Assembly: GCA_013399695.1 (NCBI GenBank)
Contig: VXAU01001334.1
Span: forward strand, 838,316 to 902,315
Length of the DNA: 64,000 nucleotides
Source of the DNA: Formicarius rufipectus
Lineage: Eukaryota > Chordata > Aves > Passeriformes > Formicariidae
Direction of reading: 5' to 3'
Shown here: positions 38,338-50,600 of the stretch, in pieces
Layout: the number at the start of each line of letters is the position of its first letter
Numbering within the stretch: position 1 is the stretch's first letter
Program-made: the position numbers and the translations under genes
Notes under the pieces: model-generated
Database searches by the model: none
Seen by the model: only the letters and a program-made list of their open reading frames with translations
Told to the model about the DNA's origin: nothing

Positions 38338-41300
38338 TGACCCCTTTTTTGAGATGGGTTTAGGTGTATATTTTTGCAGGAATTGTCAGGATTTTCAACA
38401 GACTGTTGTTTAGGAAGAAAAATGGTAGAAAGAAAACTCCTTAAAACTTTATCTGGAGAGTAGTGTCTGAATGCAAATCAAGTTGTAATGTGGGTAAAAG
38501 AGGAAGAACTTTAAATGAAAACAAAAGAATTCTTTTTCTACTTTTAATCCTGAAGTGGGCGGAGTGCTCCTGGATACAATTGTACCAGTGTGACTGCACT
38601 GGAGAAAAATAAGAGTGACTGAATAAAACTATATTTTTTTTAAACCACATAGATATGAGTTAAACAATAAAACTGAGTTCTTTGTGGGTACTATACTGCA
38701 CACCAACTTGTGAGTCACTGAAGCATTGCTGAAGTGAAATAATTTCAACATGTGACTTGAGTTGTGACTGTGAAGAAGGATCAATGGTTTTGTAATATTT
38801 TCTGGAAGAAGCTTCTGTTTCTAAGGGCCGTAGTCAATAGGGAGGTTTAAGCAATTGTTATGTCACACTGTAATTTTTGTAATACATATCCTTCAACTTG
38901 GGATGCTGAAGGCCATTATCTGAAAAGAAGGGAGTCTTGCTCCCCCTCTCCCTGTTGTGTGGTACTGCCCCCTTCCTACTGCCAGCTAGTGTGCTTCTCA
39001 TCTTTAGTGGGAGCCAGTTCAACATGCTCATTGAGAAAATGCCTCTGTGCTTGCTTCCTGGGTTTTCTTTCCGGCCCTTCTCTTCTGGATTAACTATTCA
39101 TTGGATTGGTAGATTCGATCACCCCATGAAGGGATCTAGTGACTACCAGAATGATCACGGGAAGAAGACTGAAAATGTTTCTGGGAATGGAAAGAAAAAA
39201 ATCCAGATTTAGTCTCCAAAGAGTCCCTGGTAGGCTGGCTCTGCCGCAGCACATCTAAAGTTCGCTCTCTGCAATGTGTCTATGGGCACTGTAAAGTAGT
39301 GTTTCAGATGCAGAACCAGAGAGCTTTAAAAATGTTGTTTTACAGAGTTTTAAAAGGTAAGGAAATGCCAGATTTTAGGATACATGTGTGAAATAAATTC
39401 TTTATACTTCTGGATGCTTTTCAACTCTTACTGTTAAAATCCAGTTGCTATCCCTGAGTAAGCAGCTTGGGGTGTCCCCTGAAAGGACACTATCTGCTTC
39501 TTCATCAGCAAGTCCTGTCTCCCTGATCCAACCTCTCCATCTTCTTCTAGCTCACGTCATTCTTTTAACCCACCCAGTCTCTAGCTGTGGCATGGTTGTT
39601 GTTACTGGTTTTGTATGTTTAGTGGGTTGCTTTTTTGGGTTTAGTTTTTCAGATTCTTTCACTCAAGCAGCCCCCTCTGCCTCGCCCTTTGCATAGGCCA
39701 GTCACTGGCAGGAGAGGGAAAAGCACATCCTGTCTTCAGCTCTGGTGAGCCATGGTGCAGTTGATTGAAATCACATGTCGTCTCCTGGGTGTGGTGACTG
39801 CTGTGCTGTTCTGGTCAGGACTCCAGCTTGACAGAAAGGTGTGCAACAAGAGAGTGCAAGCTGTGGAGGTTTGAGTCACTAGGGAAACTTATGAAAGGCT
39901 TACAGCTGCCAAATCACAATAGATGTGCACCCTTCGGTGTCACACACAAGGTGTTGAAGTAGAAGGTTTTATCTTCTATTACAATTACTTCCTTCTTGAA
40001 GAAAAGGTCACCAGAAGCTTTTAATATTGAAAAATATATCTTCGTTTTCTAAAACTTCTGAAGTGTATGGCTGAAGCTTGTGCAAAAAAATTCAGCCTCA
40101 GGCAGGCATCTAGTATGGAAAGTTTCAGCCCAAACTGCCATTTTGGCAAAGTTGTGAGCAATGAAAATGTGTTTGAAGAGTGGAAAGTATAGAAAAATCT
40201 CTGTACTAAAGTAGAACTTTTATTTTGGTGGATAAAGAAAACCTGTGATAGAGTTTAGGCTGAAGTGTAGCAGCTTTCATTCCCCTTTCCTGTAAGGGGA
40301 ATCCCTTGCCCAACTTTAAATTCTTCAGCAAACAACTATGTCAGTTGAACATTTTTTTAACACTTACATGATTACTTTATGCAACCTTAGCTATTACCAA
40401 GGGGAATTTGGAGAACTTCTGTGCTAGCATTACTGAAACTTAAAAAAAAAAGTAACCTTGGATTGTGATGGCATACAAAGCTTTTCTTGCAGGTTCCCAC
40501 AGTACACTCCTAGTGATGACAGGAAGCCAAGAGTAGATTTTGTTATGGGATCCAGTTTTATAATTAGTTGTGCACCAATTTGAGCATGTGCATCACCTGG
40601 GCTGGAAGTTGCTGCAAATCCCCCTGGGTGTCTTGCATCTGCATCCCAGAGGTGTTTGAGAAGCACAGCAACTGCCCTGCACATCCTGTTTTGGTTTAGT
40701 TGATTTATTGTTCTGTAATTTATAGACTGGCCATATGAAGGGCATGAATCTCAAGTTTGACTGACTGCACTGAAAAAGAAAGCTCTTTTCAGATCAACCT
40801 GAAATTCTTACCGCCTTTCTGTTCAGCCATGCAAACTCACCCCAGTCACAGCTGCTTTCATAGCTGTTGCTGAAATTTGGAATTGGGAGGAAGGTAGAGA
40901 AAGTCTGTATACAGGGGTTTTTTTAATGGTAACCCCACACAGGATTTTTCCTGTTTAATTCTGCTTTCTTTTGGCTTTATTCAGCACTGCAGTTGTTTTC
41001 ACAACTAATAAGCCTAATAAGCCTCTGTCTTGTATTCAAGGTCACAACTGTTTGTTGGACAAAACATTCATCTGTGACAGGTTTATGCACCAATTGTGGA
41101 CTCTGTTGCTAAGAACCTAGATATATTGGTGCAGTTAATATAATATTACAGATCTGTTCTTTCATATGAATTGAGTCACCTTGGATCTTCCCTCGTATGT
41201 CACATTTTTAAGATCCTTGGCCATTCTTGCTGCTCTCCCCTGGTCTTTCTTGTCTTGTTCACATCTTTTGCTGAAGTGTAAAGCAAAAAGCATGAAAGTA

Positions 41301-41705
41301 TATGGAATCACTGTCTTCTGTGTCTTGGCTGGAGCGCTGACACATCTTTGTTTTAGAATGTTTTAGTTTTGCTTTTCTCATTTTGTCATACTTTTGGTTC
41401 CTATTCAGTTGTGACCCATTTTACAGTCACTTCCTTTTCTGTAGTACTGCTAGGTGTCCTTCAGTCTGTATTTATAGACTTAATTGATCTCTCTCACTAC
41501 TTGCCCACATTGAATGTTGTCTTTTTTTGATTTCATGCTATTTTATAGCATGTACTTTCAAGAAATAACTGAGTAGTGTTCTGCTATGTCCCAGTTCCTG
41601 GATGCTTCAATTATTTTTAAAAAATAAAACCAAAATGTAATTAATCATCTATCTCTGTCTGAGAGGGAGAAAATGAAACAATTTTGTAGTAGGATTCATT
41701 CTGAT

Positions 41706-41747
41706 CCCACCTCCTTGTCTGCCCACCCCCCCTTTTTATTCCCCCCA
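41706..41747 (-). other. C-rich cluster, potential G-quadruplex on the minus strand
   Basis: The plus strand reads CCCACC, CCC, a run of seven C and a run of six C within about 40 bp. The minus strand therefore has at least four G-runs of three or more separated by short loops. It stands out in a very AT-rich setting. Folding is inferred from the pattern only. Confidence 0.55.
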
Positions 41748-44420
41748 TTGCCAGAGACATTCCGGATCTGTCTGTCTGCAATTCTCTGGACATCTGAACA
41801 CACACATACATTCTTGAGATATAGCTAAAGATTATCTTCTTCTCATGTACTACTTCTAGCTGAGAAAGCAGCAAAGCTGCTTCAAAGTGCATCAGTCTCC
41901 TTTTAGCCCTTTTCCTCATTTAATCTCATTGGTTTTAGTTAATTCATAGCCCTTGATATATACAAAGTCTTCAGGTTCATTGTGTTTATGATATGTAATT
42001 GCTGTAGGCAAATCCAATTACTGGCTTCAATTTCAATAAATTGAATTCCTCTACTTGAATGACTCCTGAGTTTGTCTACTGAAGATCATGCCTGCCTTAC
42101 AGTGAAACGTTGTAAGGGTTATCTTTGATTTAATCAGTTTTAGCTTACTCTATTTTCTTTTCTTGGTCTTTTCAGATGTGTCTGTTTCTTTGAAATGCAG
42201 TCTTGGAAAGCCCGTAATTGTTTGTACCTTCTGGTAGCTGCTTGTTGGACTTAGTGTAAGCCACTGTCTCAGATCACAGCATGGCAACACAGCCCAAGAA
42301 TTTTTTGACATGGGTAGTCTTATAGTGTTAACAACATATATGGGCAATGTAAATATAATGTAAGCATGGGTTTTAACTGTGAAAAGGAAGAACAAGCAAC
42401 CCTGACTCCAGGAGAGGTCTGATGCTCAGCCTTGTGGTCAAAACATTAAAGTCAGGATGTGACATATGCAGTGTTTCATTCACCTTCAACTAAGTTTCTC
42501 CATCACCTGTTTTCTGTAACAAACTGGTTCCCAGTGATTTCATGACACATGTTTATTCTTCTGAACTTTTAAAAGGTCGCCCATCATGTCAAGGGCTCTC
42601 TCAGATGATTAGTAATTGGAGTTTCACTTCCTGAATACCAGCTGATCTAAGTGAAAACACAGTAACTGAGTCACTTTGTTGTTTTGTTTCCAAGATTACA
42701 GTTGTAGCAGCATGTTATTGTCAAAAGAAGCTTGTATTCCATATGATCAAATAGCAAGGCAAGTCTCATGGAAACAGTGAGTTCATAAACTGCTGGCAAT
42801 GAAATTACAGTTTTTAAATTATACTGGACATTTCTAAGTATATTCTGTGAAATCCTGCAGCTCAGGAGTTAAAAAAAGTCTGTGCAAACATATTTACCAT
42901 TTCAAAAATTTTGCTGTACTTGAGAAGCCTGGTATGTCTACAGCCTTGATGTTGTGTATTCGTTTCTTCTGGGAACTGAATTCAGACAATGTCACTAACC
43001 AGAGGGATTTGTGTCTTAATATTCTGGGGGATACACGAAAGCATTTTACTAGGTCAAAGATCAGTATCATAGTCTGTATTTGTTTTGTGCTTTAAGAAGC
43101 AATTTTATTTTAACTAGGAGCTAAATAATATATGCACAGCAAGTTACTGCAGAATACATCTAGCAAAATTTTTCAAAATGAAACAAAATAAAATGCCCCC
43201 CTCATCATTTCAGCCTAGTCCAGTGAGCATTGCCTGAATTTTATTGTTGGAATGAAATGGGCTTCACTTTCTCACTTTCATGTCTGGAGGGAAAAAGTGG
43301 GTGGGGTGTACTCTTTTTTCTCTCTGTCTGGTTTTTGCAGAGCATTGGTTTATGTGCATTGAAATAGCATTTACCTCCCTGAGAAACTGTAATGCAGCAT
43401 GACTTTAAATTAATTTAGATGTACATATTGCAGTATTGTCAAACTTAAAACTCTGCTCTGTGCTAATCTTAATTTTATCAAATATAAATATTTTTAAAAG
43501 TATATGTTCTTGTTATGCTGCCTCAATCAGTTGAGGTATTTTTAAAATCACATGCTTTTCAAAACCAGTATCCCTGTTTTTTCACTATTGATGCCAATAT
43601 GGTCTGTGTCTACCAAGACAGGAAGGAAAAAAAGGCAAATAGTTCTTTTCTCTCTTAATTGTTTCCATCCTTACTTTGTCTTAGAAAGAACTTGCTTGTT
43701 CTTGAGTGATAAGTGTACATAAGTACACTGCCAACAAGCATAAATGCATGCTTTTTGTCTGCTGTCTCAGAAAGCAAATGGAAAAATGGACAAGTAATTG
43801 GTGTTTTTCTCAGTGTAGTGCTGCTAAACATTTGTTTTTGAATTATTTGAAAACCAAGCTCAGGGTAATTCCTGCTTTATGAGCGATGTTAGTATTTGCT
43901 CATAATGATTTTCAGGACATGAAGTGGTGAAAAACTTCTGTGAATCTTTGCAGGTATTGAGTTCTTAAGTGCTGTGATCCCTCACTTATAAGACTTTCAG
44001 TGGTAGTCTACCCTTCGGAAACTGGGTTGTTTGGGGTTTGATAAAGGGATATATTCAGATTTAGTCTAGCTCAAGTTGTCTTCAACAGCATTCTTCTGTG
44101 TATTTCTTTGTAGTATTTCCAGAAGACAAAATAAAATTTAAATTGCACAGAGGGATAACTGCCTGCTTGTCCTAAGACCCTTCTTGGTCTTCTTCTTCCA
44201 ATGAAATACTATTTTAAGTTTTGGGATTTAGCCTGTCATTCTAAAGGAGCAATCCATTAAAAGGTTAGTCTTGTTTCCATATTCTCATGTGTTTAGGGGA
44301 ATTGCTTACAGAAGTTTGTAGGTGTCCTGTTTCTTGGCCTTGGTTGAGGATGGGTTGATATTTTTACCCACCCAGCACTACATTCTTCAATATTGAAAGC
44401 TTACTGCTCTTGGATAATTT

Positions 44421-44468
44421 CAGTCTATTATATTAAACTTCTTTCAGTCTATTATATTAAACTTCTTT
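44421..44468. repeat. perfect 24-bp tandem duplication
   Basis: A 24-bp unit beginning CAGTCTATTATATTAAACTT occurs at 44421-44444 and again without change at 44445-44468. It is too short and low in copy number to be satellite DNA. The perfect identity suggests a recent slippage or duplication event. It lies 130 bp left of the non-CR1 LINE. Confidence 0.95.
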
Positions 44469-44600
44469 GTACAAGTTTCCCAAGAGTGTTCAAAGCTTAA
44501 ACCATTGCTGACCATTCTTTTGCATGCATTTCAGTTATTTTCTATTCTTTTACAGCTTCTTATAAAATTCAGTATCACTTTTTGTAAGCAATCATTTAAT

Positions 44601-44610
44601 ATTTGTATTA
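44601..44610. repeat. candidate target-site duplication, left copy
   Basis: ATTTGTATTA lies directly at the 3' end (left edge) of the minus-strand LINE and is identical to 45755-45764. A near copy, ATTTGTATTT at 45740-45749, overlaps the 5' truncation junction, so the exact right copy is ambiguous. Confidence 0.6.
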
Positions 44611-45754
44611 TCATCATCATGGGTAGACTTCACGAACGAAGATTTGGGAGGGTTTTACCCACGCTTGCTGCAAGTGCGCTGATGGCTGATAAGGCCAATG
44701 CGAGATAGGCAAGTCCGGTTGCAAAAGGCACAGCAGGAAGTCTCCATAGGTGGCACTGTCAAGGCACAGTTCTTTCTGTGGTGTCTTTTCTCCTCCAGGC
44801 TGAATCTGCATGCTGTTTCAAAGGAGACAGCAGCGTTATAGATTGTGTGCCTCCACATCTCCCGATTGGAGGCCAGGGTGGACCACTGATGGTGGTCAAT
44901 ATGGCCAAGGCTGAGGTGTTGTTTCAGGAAGTCCCTGTATCTCTTCTTGGGGGCTCCTCTCTTGCGGCAGCCGGTGGCGAGTTCACCACAGAGCACAATC
45001 TTAGGGAGGCGGTGATCCTCCATCCTGGAGACGTGCCCTGCCCAGCGCAGCTGCGTTCTCAGCAGCACGGCCTCGATACTGGTGACCTCTGCCTGTTCCA
45101 GAACAGACACATTAGTCATGTAATCGGACCAGTGGATGTTTAGGATTGTACAGAGGCAGCACTGGTGGAAGCGTTCGAGGAGTCGCAGGTGGTGGCGGTA
45201 GATGGCCCAAGATTCAGACCCATAGAGAAGAGTAGACAGTACGATGGCTCTGTAGACACTGATCTTTGTACTTTTCTTCAGGTATTTATTGCGCCAGACT
45301 CTTCTATAGAGTTTTCCAAAAGCTCTGTATGCCTTTGCTAACCTGTTGTCAATCTTTGTCAATTTTACGATCCAAGGAAATGATGCTTCCCAGATAAGTG
45401 AACTGCTGGACTGACTTAAGCTCTGATTCACCTTTGGTGATGTGGGGGTGATGGAAAACTTCCTGAGGTGCAGGTTAGTAGAGAACTTCTGTCTTCTTCA
45501 GGCTGACTTCCGACCCAAAAAGCTCAGCAGCCTCTGCAAAGCTGGATGTTAAGCGCTGCAGAGCTGTTTCTGTGTGGGCAATGAGGGCAGCATCGTCTGC
45601 AAAAAGCAGCTCATGGACAAGATGGTTTAGGGTCTTAGTGTGGGCCTTCAACGTCCTTAGGTTGAAGAGGCCTCTATCGGTACGATAGTAGATGTAGATG
45701 CCATTTTCTTCATCGAGATCTGCCGTGGCCCTTTGGAGCATTTGTATTTGCAAC
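44611..45754 (-). mobile_element. 5'-truncated non-CR1 LINE (RT palm end, thumb, C-terminal finger)
   Basis: The minus strand encodes the C-terminal half of a non-LTR retrotransposon protein. The frame at 45475-45846 carries the RT active-site block ELLFADDAALIAHTE followed by SEVSLKKTEVL. The frame at 44655-45431 carries LLYGSESWAIYRHHLRLLER, LRWAGHVSRMEDHRLPK and RGAPKKRYRDFLK, and ends in a zinc-finger-like CNRTCLSRIGLISHQRTC. An in-frame TAA just after KKTEVLY and a frameshift near 45353-45356 separate the two frames, so the copy is inactive. Sequence after the stop ends in a short ATG/TGA-type repeat tail. The direct repeat ATTTGTATTA flanks the insert. The protein is clearly not CR1. 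It resembles the families often annotated in animals as endonuclease-reverse transcriptase; an RTE-type assignment is possible but not proven. Confidence 0.85.
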
Positions 45755-45764
45755 ATTTGTATTA
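45755..45764. repeat. candidate target-site duplication, right copy
   Basis: ATTTGTATTA matches 44601-44610 exactly. The 14 bp between the last recognisable LINE codon (about 45740) and this repeat may be junction filler or microhomology from template switching. Confidence 0.55.
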
Positions 45765-47129
45765 AAGGACTTCTGGTAATATCACTTTTTGTACTGGTGA
45801 ATGGTGTAATGCATCTGCAGCTCAGAGGTGCCTGCAGTAAGGTCACCTTCTTCTATCTAACCTGCCCCAGGTCAGGCAGACCTTATTTTGCTCTAGTGTT
45901 GTCAAGAAGTGGTGGTGCTGCTGAGCTGGTTTTCTTGGAGAATGGAGCAGGCTTTCTGAGTTGGCTGTTGGAGTTGGAGCATGAATGGGCACATCGGTCT
46001 CCACACAGGCACAACAGAATGTCCACCATTTCTGTTGATCCTCTTCATTTTTTACCATGCTGTCATTGTCTCTGAGCGTAGTTATACTGTGGTGGACGTC
46101 ACTTATGCGTGCAGCTTTCCTGCACAGGTTATTATAACAGCCTGTGTTTTCATTCCCATACTGTGCTTTGTTCCACCACTCTCTTCCTCTCACCAGCTGA
46201 TTCCTATTTATTTATTTTCTTTTTAAGGATATTTGCATAATGATGTGGATGTTTTACTGTTACTTTCCTTCCTCAGCAATTTGCCACTGCTCCAGATCTA
46301 TTTTTAGTATTTCACCTTATCTCTTCCTTGCATTTGCTTGTGGTTTAAGTACTTTCTGCTTATTGTTTCTTTTTATAGGTTCCTGTAAAAAAAATCCTTA
46401 AACAAAAAGATGGGCTTGAAAACAAGGGAGAAGATTGTTTTACTAGGTATAACTGTGACCAGCATGTTCATTTTACATTTTAGACATGCACATCTAATCT
46501 AATTTAACATGTAGTATTTGTTTGTTTACAAACCAACTTCACACTATGTGTATAGTCTTCTTGTAACAACTCATAAAGAAGCCAAAATCTGGTACACAAT
46601 AGTTTTATTACCTTTGGGGAAAGGAGCTATATGCATTCTTGTTCTTGCACCATATTTCTTTGCAGTTTCAACTGCTTTTAAACCCTTACGTATACAAGGC
46701 AGTGTCTGTAGACTACCAAGAATCAGGGACATGGACATGCTGCAAGCACTATTTTGCTCCAGTGCAATGTTGCTGCACAGTTTCTGCAGTTTCTTGTTTC
46801 AGCCTGCAGTTGGAAGACAAGATATTGGGCATGTCCTAGTTAAAAAGGCTCTTCTTTAACTCTTCGAACCTGTAGTGAATACTGATGTCCTACTTTGGTA
46901 ACTGTATTTTGTAAAAGCATTGAATAGTTCAATACAGCTGCAAAGACTCATCGAAGTCTTACATCACACTGCCAGAGTCACGATCACGACCAAACACAAA
47001 TAGTGCTTACAAAGCAGAAATTATCCTAAGTTTGTTTTTGTAACCATACAAAAATAAGTGTTGACTTCTCCATCTGATCTGCCTTCTATGTTCTCTTCCC
47101 TAAACAGGATAGCAAATTTTGCTTGTAGC

Positions 47130-47154
47130 AAAAAAAAAAAAAAAAAAAAAAAAA
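47130..47154. repeat. A25 homopolymer
   Basis: Twenty-five consecutive A, the longest homopolymer in the window. No polyadenylation signal or recognisable retrocopy precedes it on the plus strand, so it is listed as a simple repeat and not as a retroposon tail. Confidence 0.93.
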
Positions 47155-47353
47155 GGAACTATGTAGTTCTTTTCTGGGGAAAAACATGTGCAGTAAAGAA
47201 AAGGGAGTGTTCTTGAAGTCAATGGCATACCCTTTGAACAGAGAGAAACACAACTGCCGCTCATCTCCTGCACCAATCCATGTAGGTCTCTTCCAAACCA
47301 GAAAAGATAAGCCTGTAAATTCTGGTAAAAGATAAGCTGTGTTTTCTTGTGCT

Positions 47354-47623
47354 CTATCCAGAGTTGCTCAAGCAGCATCTTAAAATATTGATGTAAAATG
47401 ACTCCTTACCAAAACAGGCATCACCAGCAGCACAGATGACACCAGCAGTGAAGCCAATGGCTATCAAAGCCTGCTCTATTCCAAGTTTTTCCAAATAAAA
47501 AGGCAAGCAATCAGCATGGATTTCAGGGCAGAACCAGCAAGGACACAGGGCGTAAACTGCAGCTGTGAGAAGACAACCTGCTGCCAGGAGGCTGCTGCAA
47601 CAGTGCTGACAGCTTTGAACTAG
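47354..47623 (-). other. unassigned 89-codon open frame without ATG, donor-like end
   Basis: On the minus strand a stop-free frame runs from 47623 to the TAG at 47354. It has two hydrophobic stretches (around CSSLLAAGCLLTAAVYALC and LGIEQALIAIGFTAGVICAA) and a GTAAGG donor-like site whose GT is at 47409-47408. The composition looks more protein-like than most chance frames here. I cannot match it to a family, and no partner exon is convincing. Confidence 0.15.
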
Positions 47624-50600
47624 TTATGCATGTGTACCAACTGGCCTCTGGGCATGTCCCCAGGACCATCAACTTTAAGCCCCTCTCACTTCTGTCTTAC
47701 AACAAAGCCCTCTTTCTAGGAGAGCTACAGAGCAATCTAGCTTTTGCAACAGCAATTATATCACTTCAAGCAAATTGGTATTTTCACAGCTCGATTCAGA
47801 TGAGGTCATTATCCAAATGGTGAGTCAGTCAAGTTAAATCTCTTGTTCTATCTCTGCTCCAAATGGACCATGCTGCACCAAAAAGCTTTGAGGGTTTCTT
47901 CTGTGTTACTCCTGCCATCATGACAACTCAGAAAAAATGTGATTACAGGAGCAAGTACTCAAATAGTTGGTTCATTCTGTTTGTGTTTTGTTAACCAATG
48001 TATCTGTCAACTGTTACTCTAGATAATTAGTTAAAGTGTAAAAGATAAACAATATCCCAAAAGAAATAACCCCTTACTTTTCATAAATATGGCATTAACT
48101 GAGCACAGATAAATAAATTTTATGTGCAGTTCCCTGTAGAATTGTATTCGCTGACATATATATACGAAAGTGGAGCGTGTTGTCCCTTTTTGGTGCAATA
48201 GATGCCACACTGATGATCTGCAACTGTTGCAGACACTGCTCATTCAGTCAGTGTGTGGAGTCTGGCAGGGTACTGAATGTGCATTGAAGCTGTTTTGTTT
48301 CCCTTTGTTCAGCGGAATTTGTTACAACTTGAGCTTTTTTCTTAATCCTTTGAGATGATAGTTCTTGCTGTTTACTTTTTAAATATGCATTTTTATAGTT
48401 AACTCTAAATAAATTACAACTTTGGTGTCTCTGATCTTTTCTCTGCTAAAAGAGGTAAGTCTTCTGATTCAACTTTTATTCAAGAAGAATGGAAATGATT
48501 TTGTAAGGAAATAATGTTTCCAAGCTTTTTGTACCATGTACATGCACAAAAAAAAACTTATTACCTGTGTCAGATAGCAAGATTTTACGCATTGCAAAGA
48601 TCTGAAGCTTAATAATGGGTAGCAGTCATTGGAAAGCATTTCAATACACTAAGCAATACTTTATTAAAAACACAAAAAGAACAAAACAGACCCCACTTTG
48701 GAGATTACAGTGTTGGTCCTGTTATCTCTACCTGCACGTTTTTGTCCTCTGTGTGTTTTGATTTTTTTTTGTTTGTTTCTTTTCCCTCCTTGATGCTTTA
48801 GACATCTCATAACTCTGTTGCTCAAAAGTGAGAGAACACTGGACTAAGCATCCTGAAAAATAAACAAACAAGTAAACATACATATAGGGAAAAAAAAATA
48901 CTGGTTTGTGCAGTATTTTTCATTTTAGGCTAAAATGGTTTTGATTATTTGATTGCATTGTATGAACTTTTAACTCTACAGTCTTAACATAGCCAAATAG
49001 ACAAAGACTGTCACAAAAGCATGTCCTGCCTACCTAAAATTAAGGTAAATATGCAAACTAGGAAGTTTGTTTCAGGTTGTGGATTCATGATACAAGATTT
49101 TGAGTAAAATACTGATAATTGTTTAAGTGCAAGGCTAGTCTGCATTACTGCATTTTCGTACAACCTTATACATGCCATTAATGATTTATTTGAATCTACT
49201 TAAGTTTGCCTGTGATGAAATGAGTTTTTTTATAGGAAGTATTTACTAGAAAATAGAAGATAAAATTCATAATTCATAACCATGTATTTTGAAGAACAAA
49301 CTAATGCTAAAAATTGCCATTACCAATGTACAAAATGCAGTGCACTTTTTTTTTAAACACTAATTTCCATGATGAGCAGTTAAACTGGTTCTTGTGCTGT
49401 GTACTTATACTGTACTTTTAATTTTGTACTGAAGTTCTGTGTTTATCTAGAACTTGAAATGCAACAAGGAGATCTAGTAGGTAAGCTAATATTTAAAGAT
49501 AATTTCCAGAATTCAGTTAAATGTTTGAAACTTACAGAGCAGCCAAATTTCCTTAAGGCTTAGAGTATTCAGGGACTTTTTGATTAGTAATAGCTGTCTG
49601 TCTATGCCATGGGAAATCTTCAGATACATAGGTTTGATTTTGATTTATTTGCATTTCCCAGTGGGGAAGACATAAGCAAGAACTTTCCACTTTTTGCCAA
49701 TAGTACAATCAGGTGTTCCCTTCACACTGGTCTTTAGACGGCATTTGCTCTCAAAAGAATTAATGTCAGTGAAACCTTTAAAAATAAACTTACCAACCCA
49801 ATACATAAAAAGGTGGTCTGTCATGACATAAATCCACTCCCTATCACCTTGTGGGACCAGTGAATATCTCCTGTAGCTTCAGCCTATTCAGTAAGGTATG
49901 CATATGAGAGAATCATCCCTTAGAGATGTTATGAGTGAATTTTTGTCCTCCTCTGAAACACAAGTACAGAAGAGTAGCCTCGGAAGTGAGTTTATTCCAT
50001 TGCAAATGAATTTGTATTTCCTGATACAGTGAACAAGCTGTTGTGTCATGTTGCTATGGGAATCATCTGTTTCAACACTGAACATAATATGAAAAAACTA
50101 TAGTAACAAAATCTTTTCTCAGTGAGCAGAAAATCCAAGTTGCTATTGGAGATGTGACTGTGTCTATGGATATACTTTATGGAGAAGGAGAGGTGATGTG
50201 TCAGGGCTGGAGATTCAAAGTGACACAGAAATAGCTGGGGTTTGTGCTTGAAAGATGACAAGAAAAGTGGCCAGCACAGTGCATGACACTGCAGAGTATA
50301 ATAAACCCCCAGAGTTTCAGGGTTTCTAATAGCAACACTCAGGTTCAGTTCCAAGTGTTGCTGCAGACTTAATTATAATGACTGAGGAACATCTCATCTG
50401 GAGGACTGGGATGATGAATAATGCCTTCCTTTTGTTTTTCCTTTTTCTCTAGATGGTATTACTATACCTATAATGTGTTTCCCCACACAGGTCCAGTTCT
50501 AGTTTGCATTAAGTGCTGCTGTGACACAAACTGCAGGACATCAGAGGCCGAGGCATGACAGAGCATTTTCAGACAAAGCAAAGCTGAGAAAGGTGCAGAT

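Larger units (their letters stand above)
31544..44420. other. no gene seen; repeat-poor unique sequence
   Basis: About 13 kb with very few repeats. The stretch at about 33800-37200 is AT-rich, free of transposon fragments and free of long frames. Within it, 35100-35400 carries mixed-composition words such as GCTAATGAATTAACCTGGCA that look like conserved non-coding sequence. The GC-richer block at 37560-38340 and the C-rich cluster at 41706 are listed separately. Confidence 0.5.

Noticed and set aside
44778..45143. 121-codon plus-strand frame
   Set aside because: Antisense to the non-CR1 LINE RT thumb region.
47100..47378. A25 run as the poly-A tail of a processed pseudogene
   Set aside because: No recognisable coding sequence or AATAAA just upstream, and CR1 does not normally make processed pseudogenes in birds.
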